64,000 nucleotides of DNA from Leptobrachium leishanense (Eukaryota > Chordata > Amphibia > Anura > Megophryidae). Made by a program: the position numbers and the translations under genes. Location of the stretch: contig CM019075.1 in assembly GCA_009667805.1 (NCBI GenBank), positions 14,709,738-14,773,737 on the forward strand, given 5' to 3'. Under the pieces are notes generated by a model. The model saw nothing but the letters and a program-made list of their open reading frames with translations, was not told the DNA's origin and made no database searches. This document shows, piece after piece, positions 44,652-54,540 of this stretch; position 1 is the stretch's first letter, and each line of letters opens with the position of its first letter.

Positions 44652-45277
44652 TGTCACGAATCCCCCTGAATACTAAGATAGTGGTCCCTTTACGTAGACC
44701 GCTCTCTACCCTTCCGATCCTTGAATGGTCGGCACAACTAGATAGATAATTAACCAGACAATAGACAAGCAAGGGTAAACACCAGACAGAGGTACAGAAT
44801 AGAGTACTCGTTCTCCCTAGGACCTTAGTAATATCAGAGGTAGCCTGATGTGTGCTTAGGGTGCCACATAGACTGACCTCGGTACCAAAGTTAAGAGCAG
44901 AACCGTGAGAAGAGTAAATGCCAATACCAAGGGTTATACACAGGGTGGTTCGTTCGCCAATGCCAGGGGTCGTACACAGAATGGTTCGTTTGCCAATGCC
45001 AGGAGTCATACACAGAATGGTTCGTTAGCCAGAAACAAGGTCAGACACAGATATATTAGCCAAAAACACAAGAGCTCTGCGGGAAGTGAATACCACGTCA
45101 GGGCACCGGCGAACTAGTGAAGCCGGGTTTTAAACCCGGCGGGTCCGCGTCATAACGCCAGGCTCCGCCCCCCGGCGTCCCACGTGAGCGCACCCGGTGG
45201 CGTTATTATTCGGCGCCTGGCCAGCGAGCAGCGAGGAATCTGCTGCCAGGCGCCCCAGAACAGAGCCATCCGTGACA
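44652..45277 (-). repeat. 5' LTR of chromodomain element 2, with self-priming site next to it
   Basis: 626 bp. It contains the hairpin GGCGCCTGG...CCAGGCGCC, a TATA-like TTTAAAA and, about 30 nt later, GCCCTGACGT. Directly inside the element the primer-binding site ACGTCAGGGC (plus-strand GCCCTGACGT at 44640-44649) is its exact complement, as in element 1. About three array units with GGCATTGGCRAACGAACC follow the presumed start. Confidence 0.88.
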
Positions 45278-45282
45278 AGGGA

Positions 45283-45954
45283 GCAGGAGAACCGACTACG
45301 AGTCAACTCTCCTGCTCTCACTGCCCTGCTGAGGATTTGATTGACAGGTGGGGAGCGACTCACGATTGAGATCTACGGACAATATATGCATTTTTGTAGC
45401 CATTTGGCACAATGTAAAGGTAGACTTTGAAACCATATTAAATAAGTAGTTGGGCCAAGGCCACAGCATTGTTACGGTACTGGAAAGGAGTATTACGCCA
45501 GGTAAGGAGGGCTTACAATGTAAAAACGTGCCTTTGTTATGGTGGCAGGAAAGAAATGTCATCAGATGAAGTGTCATGTGAAGCTATAAAGACTGGCAGG
45601 TCGCCGGGCCTTGACAAGCAGCGTCTGCAATCTGAACGTAAAGCCCGCTGAGCACGTACCATTAAGGAGAAGACGGATCTGCAGACAGATCTTCAATGAC
45701 AGCGAAAGTCAGAGTCGAGAGACGGGGGAAATGAAAACGCATTATGTATATCAAGAACGCCTGATCCATATGCAGGTGTACAGCGATTGCTCAGACCAAT
45801 ACTTAGGGACACCTGCGGAGTGTATGCCGTGCCAATTAAATGATGCTGAGGTGTATATTCACTCGTGCATGACTTGATGTGCGAGCCGTCCTTTGCTGCT
45901 GACCCGGCTGGGCTCCCAACATTTTATGAGTTAGATGAGATTTAATGTGTGTGT
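45283..45954. other. Intronic sequence, no gene recognised
   Basis: Unique-looking, with two short overlapping frames without motifs. Confidence 0.3.
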
Positions 45955-47830
45955 ATGACTGGGTTAGATGAGAGTCAATGTGTGTATTACTGAGTTAGAT
46001 GAGAGTCAATGTGTGTATTACTGAGTTAGATGAGAGTTAATGTGTGTATGACCGAGTTAGATGAGAGTCAATGTGTGTATGACTGAGTTAGATGAGAGTC
46101 AATGTGTGTATGACTGCGTTAGATGAGAGTCAATGTGTGTATGACTGAGTTAGATGAGAGTTAATGTGTGTATGACCGAGTTAGATGAGAGTCAATGTGT
46201 GTATGACTGAGTTAGATGAGAGTCAATGTGTGTATGACCGAGTTAGATGAGAGTTATTGTGTGTATGACCGAGTTAGATGAGAGTTATTGTGTGTATGAC
46301 CAAGTTAGATGAGAGTTATTGTGTGTATGACCGAGTTAGATGAGAGTTATTGTGTGTATGACCGAGTTAGATGAGAGTTATTGTGTGTATGACCGAGTTA
46401 GATGAGAGTTAATGTGTGTTTGACTGAGTTAATGAGAGTTAATGTGTGTATGGCTGAGTTAGAGGAGAGTTAATGTGTGTTTGGCTGAGTTAGATGAGAT
46501 TTAATGTGTGTTTGGCTGAGTTAGATGAGATTTAATGTGTGTATGGCTGAGTTAGATGAGATTTACAGGGTTATCCAAAGAGATTCGAATTGCTTGAGAA
46601 AGGTAACCGAACGCTGAAAATCAGCGTTCGGTTACCTTTCCTGGCCATTCGGCTATCCAGAGAGCAGGGCAATTCTCCAAATCCTGGCGAATTGCCTGCA
46701 CATACGGTGCCTGTTCGGTCCTGTTCGAGGGCAGTGAAATCCCCATCAAAAAGCACTGCTTCGGCTATTCAGAGAACACAAACAGCAGTGAAAGGTTCCC
46801 CTAATGCTCTGCATTCGGTGGTTTAATTCGGCAAATTTATTCAGGAGAATCCCATAGGCTTCAATGTTAAAAATATTCCCGTTTTAATTCAATATCTAAT
46901 AAACCGTTCATTATAAAATTCTGCAGCAAAAAGTCTCTTTATTTATAGATTTTTTAGGATACTTTAAGCATTTTTCTGAATTTTTTTAAAAAAAATAAAA
47001 GTCCGATTTTTTTTTTTTTTTTTTTTCAGTTTGCTTATTTTTTTGTAACAGCTCTCTTTATTATCATTCCCTGGACCTCCTGTGAAAATTTCAGACATTT
47101 TCGCTCAGTAGTTTCTTTGCAAACAGCGTTTCTTTTCCCAGATTCATACAAATGGTTTTTCTAATTTATTCACTGCCTCCTCTACGTCACAGCTGCTTCG
47201 GCTCTGTGTGATTCGCTCCTTTTCGGCTCCTGTTCGGCTCCTCTTCGAAGGTTAATCCAGATGTTTTTGCTTGTTTTCAGCGTGCATGGTTAGTTGTCGG
47301 TGAGTTTACGGCAGCTTTTCCCTGCAATTCGGGGACCCTGTGCTGTTTGCTGAATACACCGCAGGGTCACCGAAATGCAATCGGCAAAAGGAACCGAATT
47401 GAAGAGAACGAAAAGTCACCGAACGTGCGGTGACTTTTCGAATCTCTTTGGATAACCCTGATAATGTGTGTATGGCTGAGTTAGATGAGATTTAATGTGT
47501 GTATGACTGAGTTAGAAGGGAGTTAATGTGTGTATGGCTGAGTTAGACTAGAGTTAATGTGTGTATGGCTGAGTTAAACGAGAGTTAATGTGTGTTTGGC
47601 TGAGTTAGATGAGATTTAATGTGTGTTTGGCTGAGTTAGATGAGATTTAATGTGTGTATGGCTGAGTTAGATGAGATTTAATGTGTGTATGGCTGAGTTA
47701 GATGAGATTTAATGTGTGTATGACTGAGTTAGAAGGGAGTTAATGTGTGTATGGCTGAGTTAAACGAGAGTTAAAGTGTGTTTGGCTGAGTTACATGAAA
47801 GTAAATGTGTGTAGAGTTCATGGTCTTTGG
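45955..47830 (+). repeat. 31-bp satellite, interrupted by MITE A copy 5
   Basis: Unit TGAGTTAGATGAGAGTTAAT then GTGTGTATGAC, about 20 copies left (to 46565) and about 11 right (from 47462) of the MITE. Variants GAGTCAATG, GAGTTATTG and GAGATTTAATG are grouped in blocks, which suggests local unit spreading. Confidence 0.9.
46566..47461 (+). mobile_element. MITE family A, copy 5, full length
   Basis: About 896 bp with the ends CAGGGTTATCCAAAGAGATTCGAA and TTCGAATCTCTTTGGATAACCCTG, a nearly perfect inverted pair of about 24 bp. Its flanks are TA (46564-46565 and 47462-47463). Neighbouring satellite units show the empty site GAGATTTAATG, proving a TA duplication. A second inner hairpin (AAGGTAACCGAACGCTGA near 46600) and its partner at the other end (GTCACCGAACGTGCGGTGAC near 47420) follow the termini. 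No coding frame. Confidence 0.9.
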
Positions 47831-48424
47831 CTGAGTTAGATGGGAGTTAATATGTGTATACCTGTGTGTGTTTGGCTGAGGTAGATGGGAGTGAGCATGT
47901 GGCTGGCTGATCTAGGAGTGAGCTAATGGTTGAGTGAAATGAGAGATGACAGTGGGTTTGGCTGAGTGTCATTTATACTTTATTAAATAGATATTCTCAT
48001 ATCTATACATTTTGAATTTTCTCTAGAATAAAATATCATAAACAATTTGATAAATAGAAGACGGACAGACAGAAAGATCAATCAGTTAACAGCAGGCATA
48101 TAGACAGGGTGTCTGACCATCTGTTTCTTGCACAGTCAATGCAAAGTCCAATACATCAATGGACAATGAAATCCGGAGGCCAGTAAATAGTGCACTTAAC
48201 ACAGTATAGAGCCTCCAGGGCCTGCACAAATACTGTGTATTCCTCCAGGGATCAACGGTAACAGCCGTCTTGCCTAATTCATGAAAATATACGCCATTTC
48301 TGCTGCTTCAAACGACAGCTTTACAATATCCGTCCAAACTGGTTTCCAATGCCTTTGATAAACGAGGTGTGAGAGCTCCGGGACAGGTTGGGGCAGCTAT
48401 AAGGTTCCTACGTTATTATTATAT
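47831..48424. other. Intronic sequence, no gene recognised
   Basis: Degenerate satellite remnants to about 47970, then unique sequence. Confidence 0.3.
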
Positions 48425-49850
48425 TATACTTTATTTATATAGCGCAGCATATTTCGCAGCACTGACCAATGAGCACAGGGTTACAATACACTGAGACCGA
48501 ACAACATTTGATAAACCAGTACAGGAGGACTGGAGGACCAGTACAGGAGGAAACGCGGGCCCTATTCCCTTGGGAACTCACAATCTAAAAGGGTTGGGGG
48601 TGGAAACAGGAGGAGAGGACTGCAAGTTGAGAGTGATGGACTGCAAGTTGAGAGTGATGGACTGCAAGTTGAGAGTGATGGACTGGTTGGGCCAGTGAGG
48701 TGTGTCAGTGAGTCGGCTTGCCTGAATAGGAATGTCTTAAGAGAGCGTTTGAAGGAAGGGAAACAAGGGGAGATTCTGACAGTACGAGGGAGAGTGTTTC
48801 AGAGGATGGGGGCTGCGCGTGAGAAATCCTGCAGTCTATCATGGGAAGAGGTGGTGCGGGGAGACGCTAGGTGCAGGTCACTGTTTGACCTTAGGGAGCG
48901 GGCTGGGGTGTATTTGGTGATTAATGAGGACATGTAGTGGGGAGCTGAGTTAGTGAGAGCTTTTTAGGTCAGGGTAAGTATTTTGAATTTAATTCTGCAG
49001 TGGATGGGGAGCCAGTGAAGGGACTGGCAGAGAGGAGCGGCAGAGACAGAGCGGCAGGTGAGGTGGATAAGCTTGGCAGAGGCGTTCAGAATGGATTGCA
49101 GGGGGGAGAGGTAGGAGAGAGCGAGCCCAGCTAGAAGATTATTACAATAGTCAAGTCGGGAGATTACGAGAGAGTGGATGAGTTGCTTTGAGGTGTCAGG
49201 CAGCGGTAAGAAATGGTCGAATTCTGGAAATATTACGCAGTTGGTATCGGCAGGAGGAGGAAAGAGACTGAATGTGGGGGATGAAGGAAAGAGCAGAGAC
49301 AAGTGTAACTCCGAGACAGTGAACCTGGTTTGATAGGGAGATAGTGATACCCTCCACCGTGATAGGAGGTGGGGAGGCATTAGAGGGAGGAATTAGTAGG
49401 AGCTCAGTCTTGGACATGTTGATCTTTAGGTGGTGGGAGGCCATCCAGGAGGAGATGTCAGATAAACAGTCACTGACTTTGGAAAGGACAGGAGGAGGAG
49501 AGAGATCAGGGGTAGAGAGGTAGATCTGAGTATCATCAGCATAGAGGTGGTAATTAAAGCCAAAGCTGTGAATGATTTTTCCCAGGGAGGAGGTGTAGAT
49601 GGAAAAGAGCAGAGGACCAAGGACAGAGCCTTGAGGTACACCAACTGATAAAGGTATTGAAGAGGAGGAGTTACCAGCAAGCGATACAGCGAAAGACCTA
49701 TTAGACAGATAAGAATCAATCCAAGAGAGCGCAGTGTCACAGAGACCGAGAGAGCTGAGAGTCTGTTCTTTGATATTATATTCATTACACCACGAAAATA
49801 ATAGAAGAGAGGATGACAGAGGGGTATGGAGGACACACAAACAGACAGTG
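48425..49850 (-). mobile_element. L2-type LINE, 3' 1.4 kb with reverse-transcriptase palm
   Basis: On the minus strand the frame carries [15 protein letters not shown] and YADDTQIYL (the RT active site), then [16 protein letters not shown]. Later frames give LVISRLDYCNNLLAGL and the FSRAAPILWN-type C-terminus. The 3' tail (ATATAGCGCAGCATATTTCG) ends in (AAT)n at about 48425. It is 5'-truncated. Frame changes separate the segments, so it is not an active LINE. The TGCAAGTTGAGAGTGATGGAC unit is repeated three to four times near 48630-48680. Confidence 0.88.
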
Positions 49851-49929
49851 ACAAAAACGGTCTCATTTCCTTCTTAAATGACCAACGCACGGCAGTTATA
49901 CAATAAAATGTAATTTTCACTGAGATATA

Positions 49930-50806
49930 GACATTGTGTTACCCCGGCTATATGCAAAACATAGCTATTTATCTAGAATGAAATACGTATCTGGTCGGCG
50001 CGAAATTAAACGCAATGGGATGTCGGGCAGTCTTTGTGGTGACGTCCTCAATAGAAAAATTTTGGAGGAGACAAAACGGAAATACTATATTGGTGCAGTA
50101 TATCTCACACAGAGTATATATTCTATATGGTGGTATGATATTCACTCACAAAGGGAGAGCCTCAACACTGGCTCTAAGCGGGTAAACGCCTGCGGGTTGT
50201 TTTTTTTCCGAAATATTCTCAGGAAACCCACTCCTTAGTGCCGGTGATTCTTCACAATATGTTCAGTGAAAGGATGTAAAACAAAAACAGAAGAAATCTC
50301 TGTGCGTATCTGGTATGTCATAGATCTAATAAAGAAATATGAATGAATGACAACTCACATTCGTTGGAGCCTATTCAAGCTCAAGGTAAATGCACATGGA
50401 TTTTTGTGTGGTCAAAAATCCAAGAAAAAAACAGGTGGAATGCTGGAACTCGTTCTGAAAAGGATTTATTTAAAATTAACAAATTTTAAAAACAAAATAT
50501 ACAGGTCCAGGACGCGTTTCGCCGCTAAGCTACGGCTTCATCAGCTGGTATCATTAGGTCAGAACTTCCAGACGTGTTGTTATAGTCTCCCGAATCAAAA
50601 ACGGAAATGTCTCCACATGTTGCCAATCCGTGGATGGCGTGCCTCGCTCTGAAGCTTCCCCTGATTCCGCGGGTACGGCGCCATTTTGCGCAGACGCGGT
50701 GCGCAGCTTCCGCGTTCCAGCTATGCGTTCCATTCACTTCGTGAAATCGCGATCTCTCAATCATCATTCACGATGTGTACCCCCGGGCAATTATGTAAAA
50801 AAGCAA
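49930..50806 (+). mobile_element. Penelope-like terminal region, arm A of an inverted pair
   Basis: Nearly identical, in reverse orientation, to 60487-61440. Only a handful of substitutions and a few short indels were seen over about 850 bp. It holds GC-rich sequence with GCGCAGACGCGG near 50690, a hammerhead motif on the minus strand (50507-50548) and an L2 junction at its left. The plus strand continues into a short frame (to 50934: DEEAILQILYISEFRRLKG) that could be an ORF start. Confidence 0.68.
50507..50548 (-). ncRNA. Hammerhead ribozyme motif A (minimal, short stem III)
   Basis: On the minus strand: stem I CCAG, core CTGATGA (50544-50538), stem II GCCG-TAGCTTAG-CGGC (fully paired), GAAAC (50520-50516), a very short stem III, GTC cleavage triplet (50513-50511), then CTGG closing stem I. 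This matches the type I hammerhead core CUGANGA...GAAA...UH. Penelope-like elements are known to carry such motifs with minimal stem III, thought to act as dimers. Activity is inferred, not shown. Confidence 0.72.
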
Positions 50807-50934
50807 TGAAAGACAACAGTTACATACATCTAAATACTGTTTTCAATAGCCTAGATGAGGAAGCCATACTCCAAATATTGTATATATCAGAATTTAGGCG
50901 TTTGAAGGGTAAAAATTATATTAATCTAGTCTAA

Positions 50935-51242
50935 AGTTATGGGTCAATTTTAAATAAACACTCTATTGTGAGAAAAAAAAAAAAGGAAGAAAAAGGGGGG
51001 CGGGGAGTCCTCACTTGCTGGCTGTCAATATAGTTATCGGTCTTGTAAGAACATTACATGAACTATTATGGTGAATTTGAAAAAAATTATATGTATTAAA
51101 ATGCATTCCTTAGTGTGAATTATTCAATTATTAAGCTGGATATAGAGTGTTATTTATAGTCCACAGAGGACTCATTCCTTATATGGTAGCTATTAGTGGA
51201 TATATTATAAGTGTATTCGCTGTATGTTGTATAAAGGAAATC
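50935..51242. other. AT-rich sequence, no feature recognised
   Basis: AT-rich with a homopolymer patch (A then G) near 50970-51000. No gene. Confidence 0.3.
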
Positions 51243-51859
51243 TTAAAGGGACACTCTACTCAAAAAATCACCCCCCGTTCTTTTATCCTAACCTATCCCT
51301 ATTCCCTTAATAAATCTTTCGTTTTTTTTTTTTTTTTGTAACTGTAATACTTACCCTAAAATCCTCTTCTTTCCAGCGGCGTCTTTTTTTTTTTTTTTTT
51401 ATACTCACCTCCCTCCTCTTCCGCTCCCATCCTTCTTCATGCTTCTTGGCTTCTGGTTTACGTGAGAAGTGCGCATGCGCGCCTCTCACATAAGCCAGCC
51501 AATCGGCAGGCTTCCTCCCGGCTCCCTCTGAGGATTAGTGTTGCGCGCAAGAGGATGCGCGCAACACTAACCCTCAGAGGGAGCCGAAAGCTTCTGCGGT
51601 GAGTTGGAGACGTCATCGCACTAAAAGCGCGATGACGTCTCCTACTCTGCAAAAGTCGGCAGAAGCGGGAAATATGATTCCCGCTCTGCTGACTGACAGC
51701 TGGGAGGGCGGAGTAAAGTCCTCCGCCTCTCTCAGCTGTTTTCAGCTTTTCCTGACGATCGGCTGAGCGGAGGCAGGAGGGACAGGCAAGGGAATACTCC
51801 GGGCATCATGACCACCTAAAATAGCTTAGGTGGTCATGTTGCCTAGAGTGTCCCTTTAA
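51243..51859. mobile_element. piggyBac-like MITE with serial hairpins, copy 1
   Basis: TTAA at both ends (51243-51246 and 51856-51859), and the inverted termini AGGGACACTCTA and TAGAGTGTCCCT. The interior is a chain of hairpins: about 51518-51585 (CGGCTCCCTCTGAGG with partner), 51607-51643 (GGAGACGTCATCGC), 51658-51685 (GCAGAAGCGGGAA), about 51700-51740 (ACAGCTG...GGCGGAG) and about 51808-51838 (ATGACCACCTAA). No coding frame. The TTAA flanks point to the piggyBac superfamily. Confidence 0.78.
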
Positions 51860-51924
51860 GTGAACGAATATATTAGCCATAAAATAATAATGGCAAGTGT
51901 AACAGTTAATATTATATTAATGTT

Positions 51925-52455
51925 CTATACTGGAAACCCTAAATATGTGATTTTTATCTAAAGTGTTATACACTTTAGGTGATTGAAAGAAATAATACCT
52001 ATAACGAAAAAAGTTTGTTAGTGCAATGACACGTGTAATATATTATTATTATTTGTGGCTTGTGGAGTAGCTCCATTTAACCTAAGATGAGATGGAATGC
52101 TCAACTAAAAATAGATATAAACCATCTTAGATGTTTAATTCTGATTATTATGACAATAGGTGGGAGAATGTGTTATTCATCATATGAAAAAGATAGAGTA
52201 TATTATAAAAATTTATGGAATATTAATAATAATATTCTATAGTGCAAACCCTAAACAGGTGATTTTTTTTTAAATCTAAAATATTAAACACTTTTAGTGA
52301 TTGAAAAGAATTTATACCTATGACAACAAAATTAATAGTGTAATAACACATATAATAATCTATTATTATTATTGCGGCTTGTGAAATAGCTCCATTTAAC
52401 CTAAAAACGAGATGGAATATTCAGCTGAAAGGTAGGGTATAGCATCTTAAATGTT
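51925..52455 (+). repeat. AT-rich direct repeats, 312-bp spacing
   Basis: AAACCCTAAAYAGGTGATTTTT...GGCTTGTGGAGTAGCTCCATTTAACC occurs at about 51934 and again at about 52246. The second copy is broken at 52455 by the DIRS element, and its continuation (ATTGTGACAGTATGGTGGAAG) resumes at 59194, as judged from the first copy (ATTATGACAATAGGTGGGAG near 52145). Confidence 0.65.
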
Positions 52456-52476
52456 TAAGGCAGGACACGGAGGCTC

Positions 52477-52658
52477 ATATTTGCAGTCTCTTTCTCACTT
52501 TAATTTAAACAGCAGCAAGAAGATAGACAGAAAAGTATAAAACTTGACAAAAAATAGTATCAACATGGTACATCCTGCAACACCCCTCCCACAGTGCAGT
52601 ATGGAATGTCCAAAGTCTATATATCTGTCTCCCCAACGTCCATTAAACCTCTTTCTTG
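52477..52658 (+). repeat. DIRS left inverted terminal repeat
   Basis: 182 bp, the reverse complement of 58960-59141 with very few differences. It begins ATATTTGCAGTCTCTTTCTC and ends CCTCTTTCTTG. Confidence 0.9.
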
Positions 52659-52956
52659 CTGCTCAGCGACAGTTAAGTATATCTTTTATCCCAGACTCCC
52701 TGCGCTGCTAAAGGGATTCTGGGGCGAGTTTAATTGCTGTATTTTACTGTATTTTAACTAAATGAACTTGTAGGTGTGTTTGGCCGTCGGGTTTGGAACT
52801 GGTGCCGCGGTGGTACAGTTCCGTTTTGCCTCCCACGGCCTGCGCACTTGGTCAGCCGATCGCCTCACGATTAGCCTCCGCCCATATTTATCACGCGGCT
52901 TGCGCGGCATTCTGGCGCGGCGGCCATTTCAAAATTCGGAAAAGAAAGTGTTTAAC

Positions 52957-54540
52957 ATGTCCTACTCCAAACCAACTCGTTCTGAGCGCAGAGACTCCGA
53001 TTCCGGCGGCAGTTCGCTCCATCAAGGTGCCCTAGTAGAGCAGCACAGGGGTCTACCTTTTCAAAGGCACCATGAGGATCCGGAGCTGCGGATGGCAGCA
53101 ATGGAAGCTTCCATCTCCAGGATACAGTCTGCGGTCACCTGCATGTCTGATTCCTTCCCCAAAGCCTGGTCAGAACGTAATGTACCTGCCCACACTCCCT
53201 CCGCATCCTTTGCTCCACAATTTTTTATGCCTCCTATTTCAGTTAACCCCTGCCCAACTGTAGCCTCAAGCACCCATACCCCGCTACGCTCTGTGAGCTC
53301 CCATGGCCCTTCTTTAAATAGGAGTTCTCATACTCCTCACTTTGACATGGGCTCTCATGCCCTTAATAGACCCTCAGGTTTTCATATCCTGAAAGAGACC
53401 GCGCCTGACCATCTGAGCGCAAGAGGGGCTGGCATACCCGTTCAACTGCCTTTCCCAAACCCCCCCCTCCATAAAAGAGCCTCTGACCGTGAGGCGTGTA
53501 CAACGGTCTGCATACCTAAAAAATCTAAAAGCACCTCTCTCCTTCCAGCTTAACCTGATTCTGAGGAGGAGGAAGAGGGGGATAAGGGTTATGAAGAAGA
53601 ACCCTTTGAGGTTCATGCGCCTGAATATGACGCACAACTAGAAGGGGATATTGTTATCACTTTCCCCGGCACTGCTCCAAGGGAAATAATTTATGACCCT
53701 CAGGGTAACCCCCTTTTGCACCCCAAAAGCATCTCCCACCCACGTTCCACGGATTGGTACCCCCTTCCTCACGTTGCTAAATGGATTGACGCCAACTTTA
53801 GAGCCCCTTTAGATCGTCCCTCTAGAGCGACTTTAAAAGCAGAATGTCCTCGCCCAACCACGGTAGGCAAAACTTGCCTCACCCCGATAGTGGACGAACA
53901 CTTTGAAAATTTTTTGGGTTCCAGAGGATGGAACGTTAAAAAGGGAATTGATCACGCCCTTCGCATGATCCAAGATAAGGTCCTTGACATGTCGGGTCCC
54001 CTAGCCCGTTTGTTTGAGCTAATCGAAGAAGCCAAGATTGCAGGTACTCCCCTTGATCCTGAAGAGGTGGGAGGCTGGCTCCAACGCACTATGTGCCTGT
54101 TTGGGAATGCTAACGCCGCTGTTGCGGCAGAACGCCACAAAGCGATTTTAATCAAAGTAGACCCTCAATTCACTACCCTGGCCCCTAACGACCTGGGGGG
54201 TGAAGCACAAGGCCTCTTATTTGGGGATAAATTTGTCAAAGAGATGGGGACCTACGCAAATTCTTTTGCGAACATCGATAAGGCGGACATCGCAATCAAA
54301 AATTTTTTTCACGCCCCACGTGTTTTTGGAAGGGCCGGCAGAATCAGAGGGCGCCCTGCCGGCCGGGCAAATACTCCCAATACTATTTCCCGCTCAGGAA
54401 ATATGCCCTCCTTGTCCACCCCTAAACCTAGAGGCACTGGTTTCACGGGACAATTCTTCCCCACAAGAGCTCGACCCTGGCAAGGACGCGGGTTCCGAAG
54501 AACCAGAGGCAGAGGTTATCTCCGCGCACCCAGCAGGTAA
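52957..54540 (+). pseudogene. DIRS gag-like ORF with one in-frame stop
   Basis: A frame opening MSYSKPTRSERRD at 52957 (open further upstream to 52774) runs to TAA at 53551-53553, continues in the same frame with an acidic stretch (SEEEEEGDKGYEEE) and ends at 54540 with an Arg/Gly-rich tail (GRGFRRTRGRGYL), probably for RNA binding. The middle part (WIDANFRAPLDRPSRATLK; HFENFLGSRGW) matches what I know of vertebrate DIRS gag-like proteins. Only the single stop prevents an intact protein. Confidence 0.78.

Larger units (their letters stand above)
39706..45277 (-). mobile_element. Full-length chromodomain Ty3/gypsy retrotransposon, copy 2
   Basis: 5572 bp on the minus strand, with a perfect 5-bp duplication AGGGA (39701-39705 and 45278-45282). 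LTRs are at both ends. gag, protease, RT, RNase H, integrase and chromodomain follow in the same order as in element 1. Encoded proteins are closely similar to element 1, but the LTRs differ in length and array sequence, so it is a sister family. It lies inside the RIIAD1 intron on the same strand as the gene. Confidence 0.92.
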
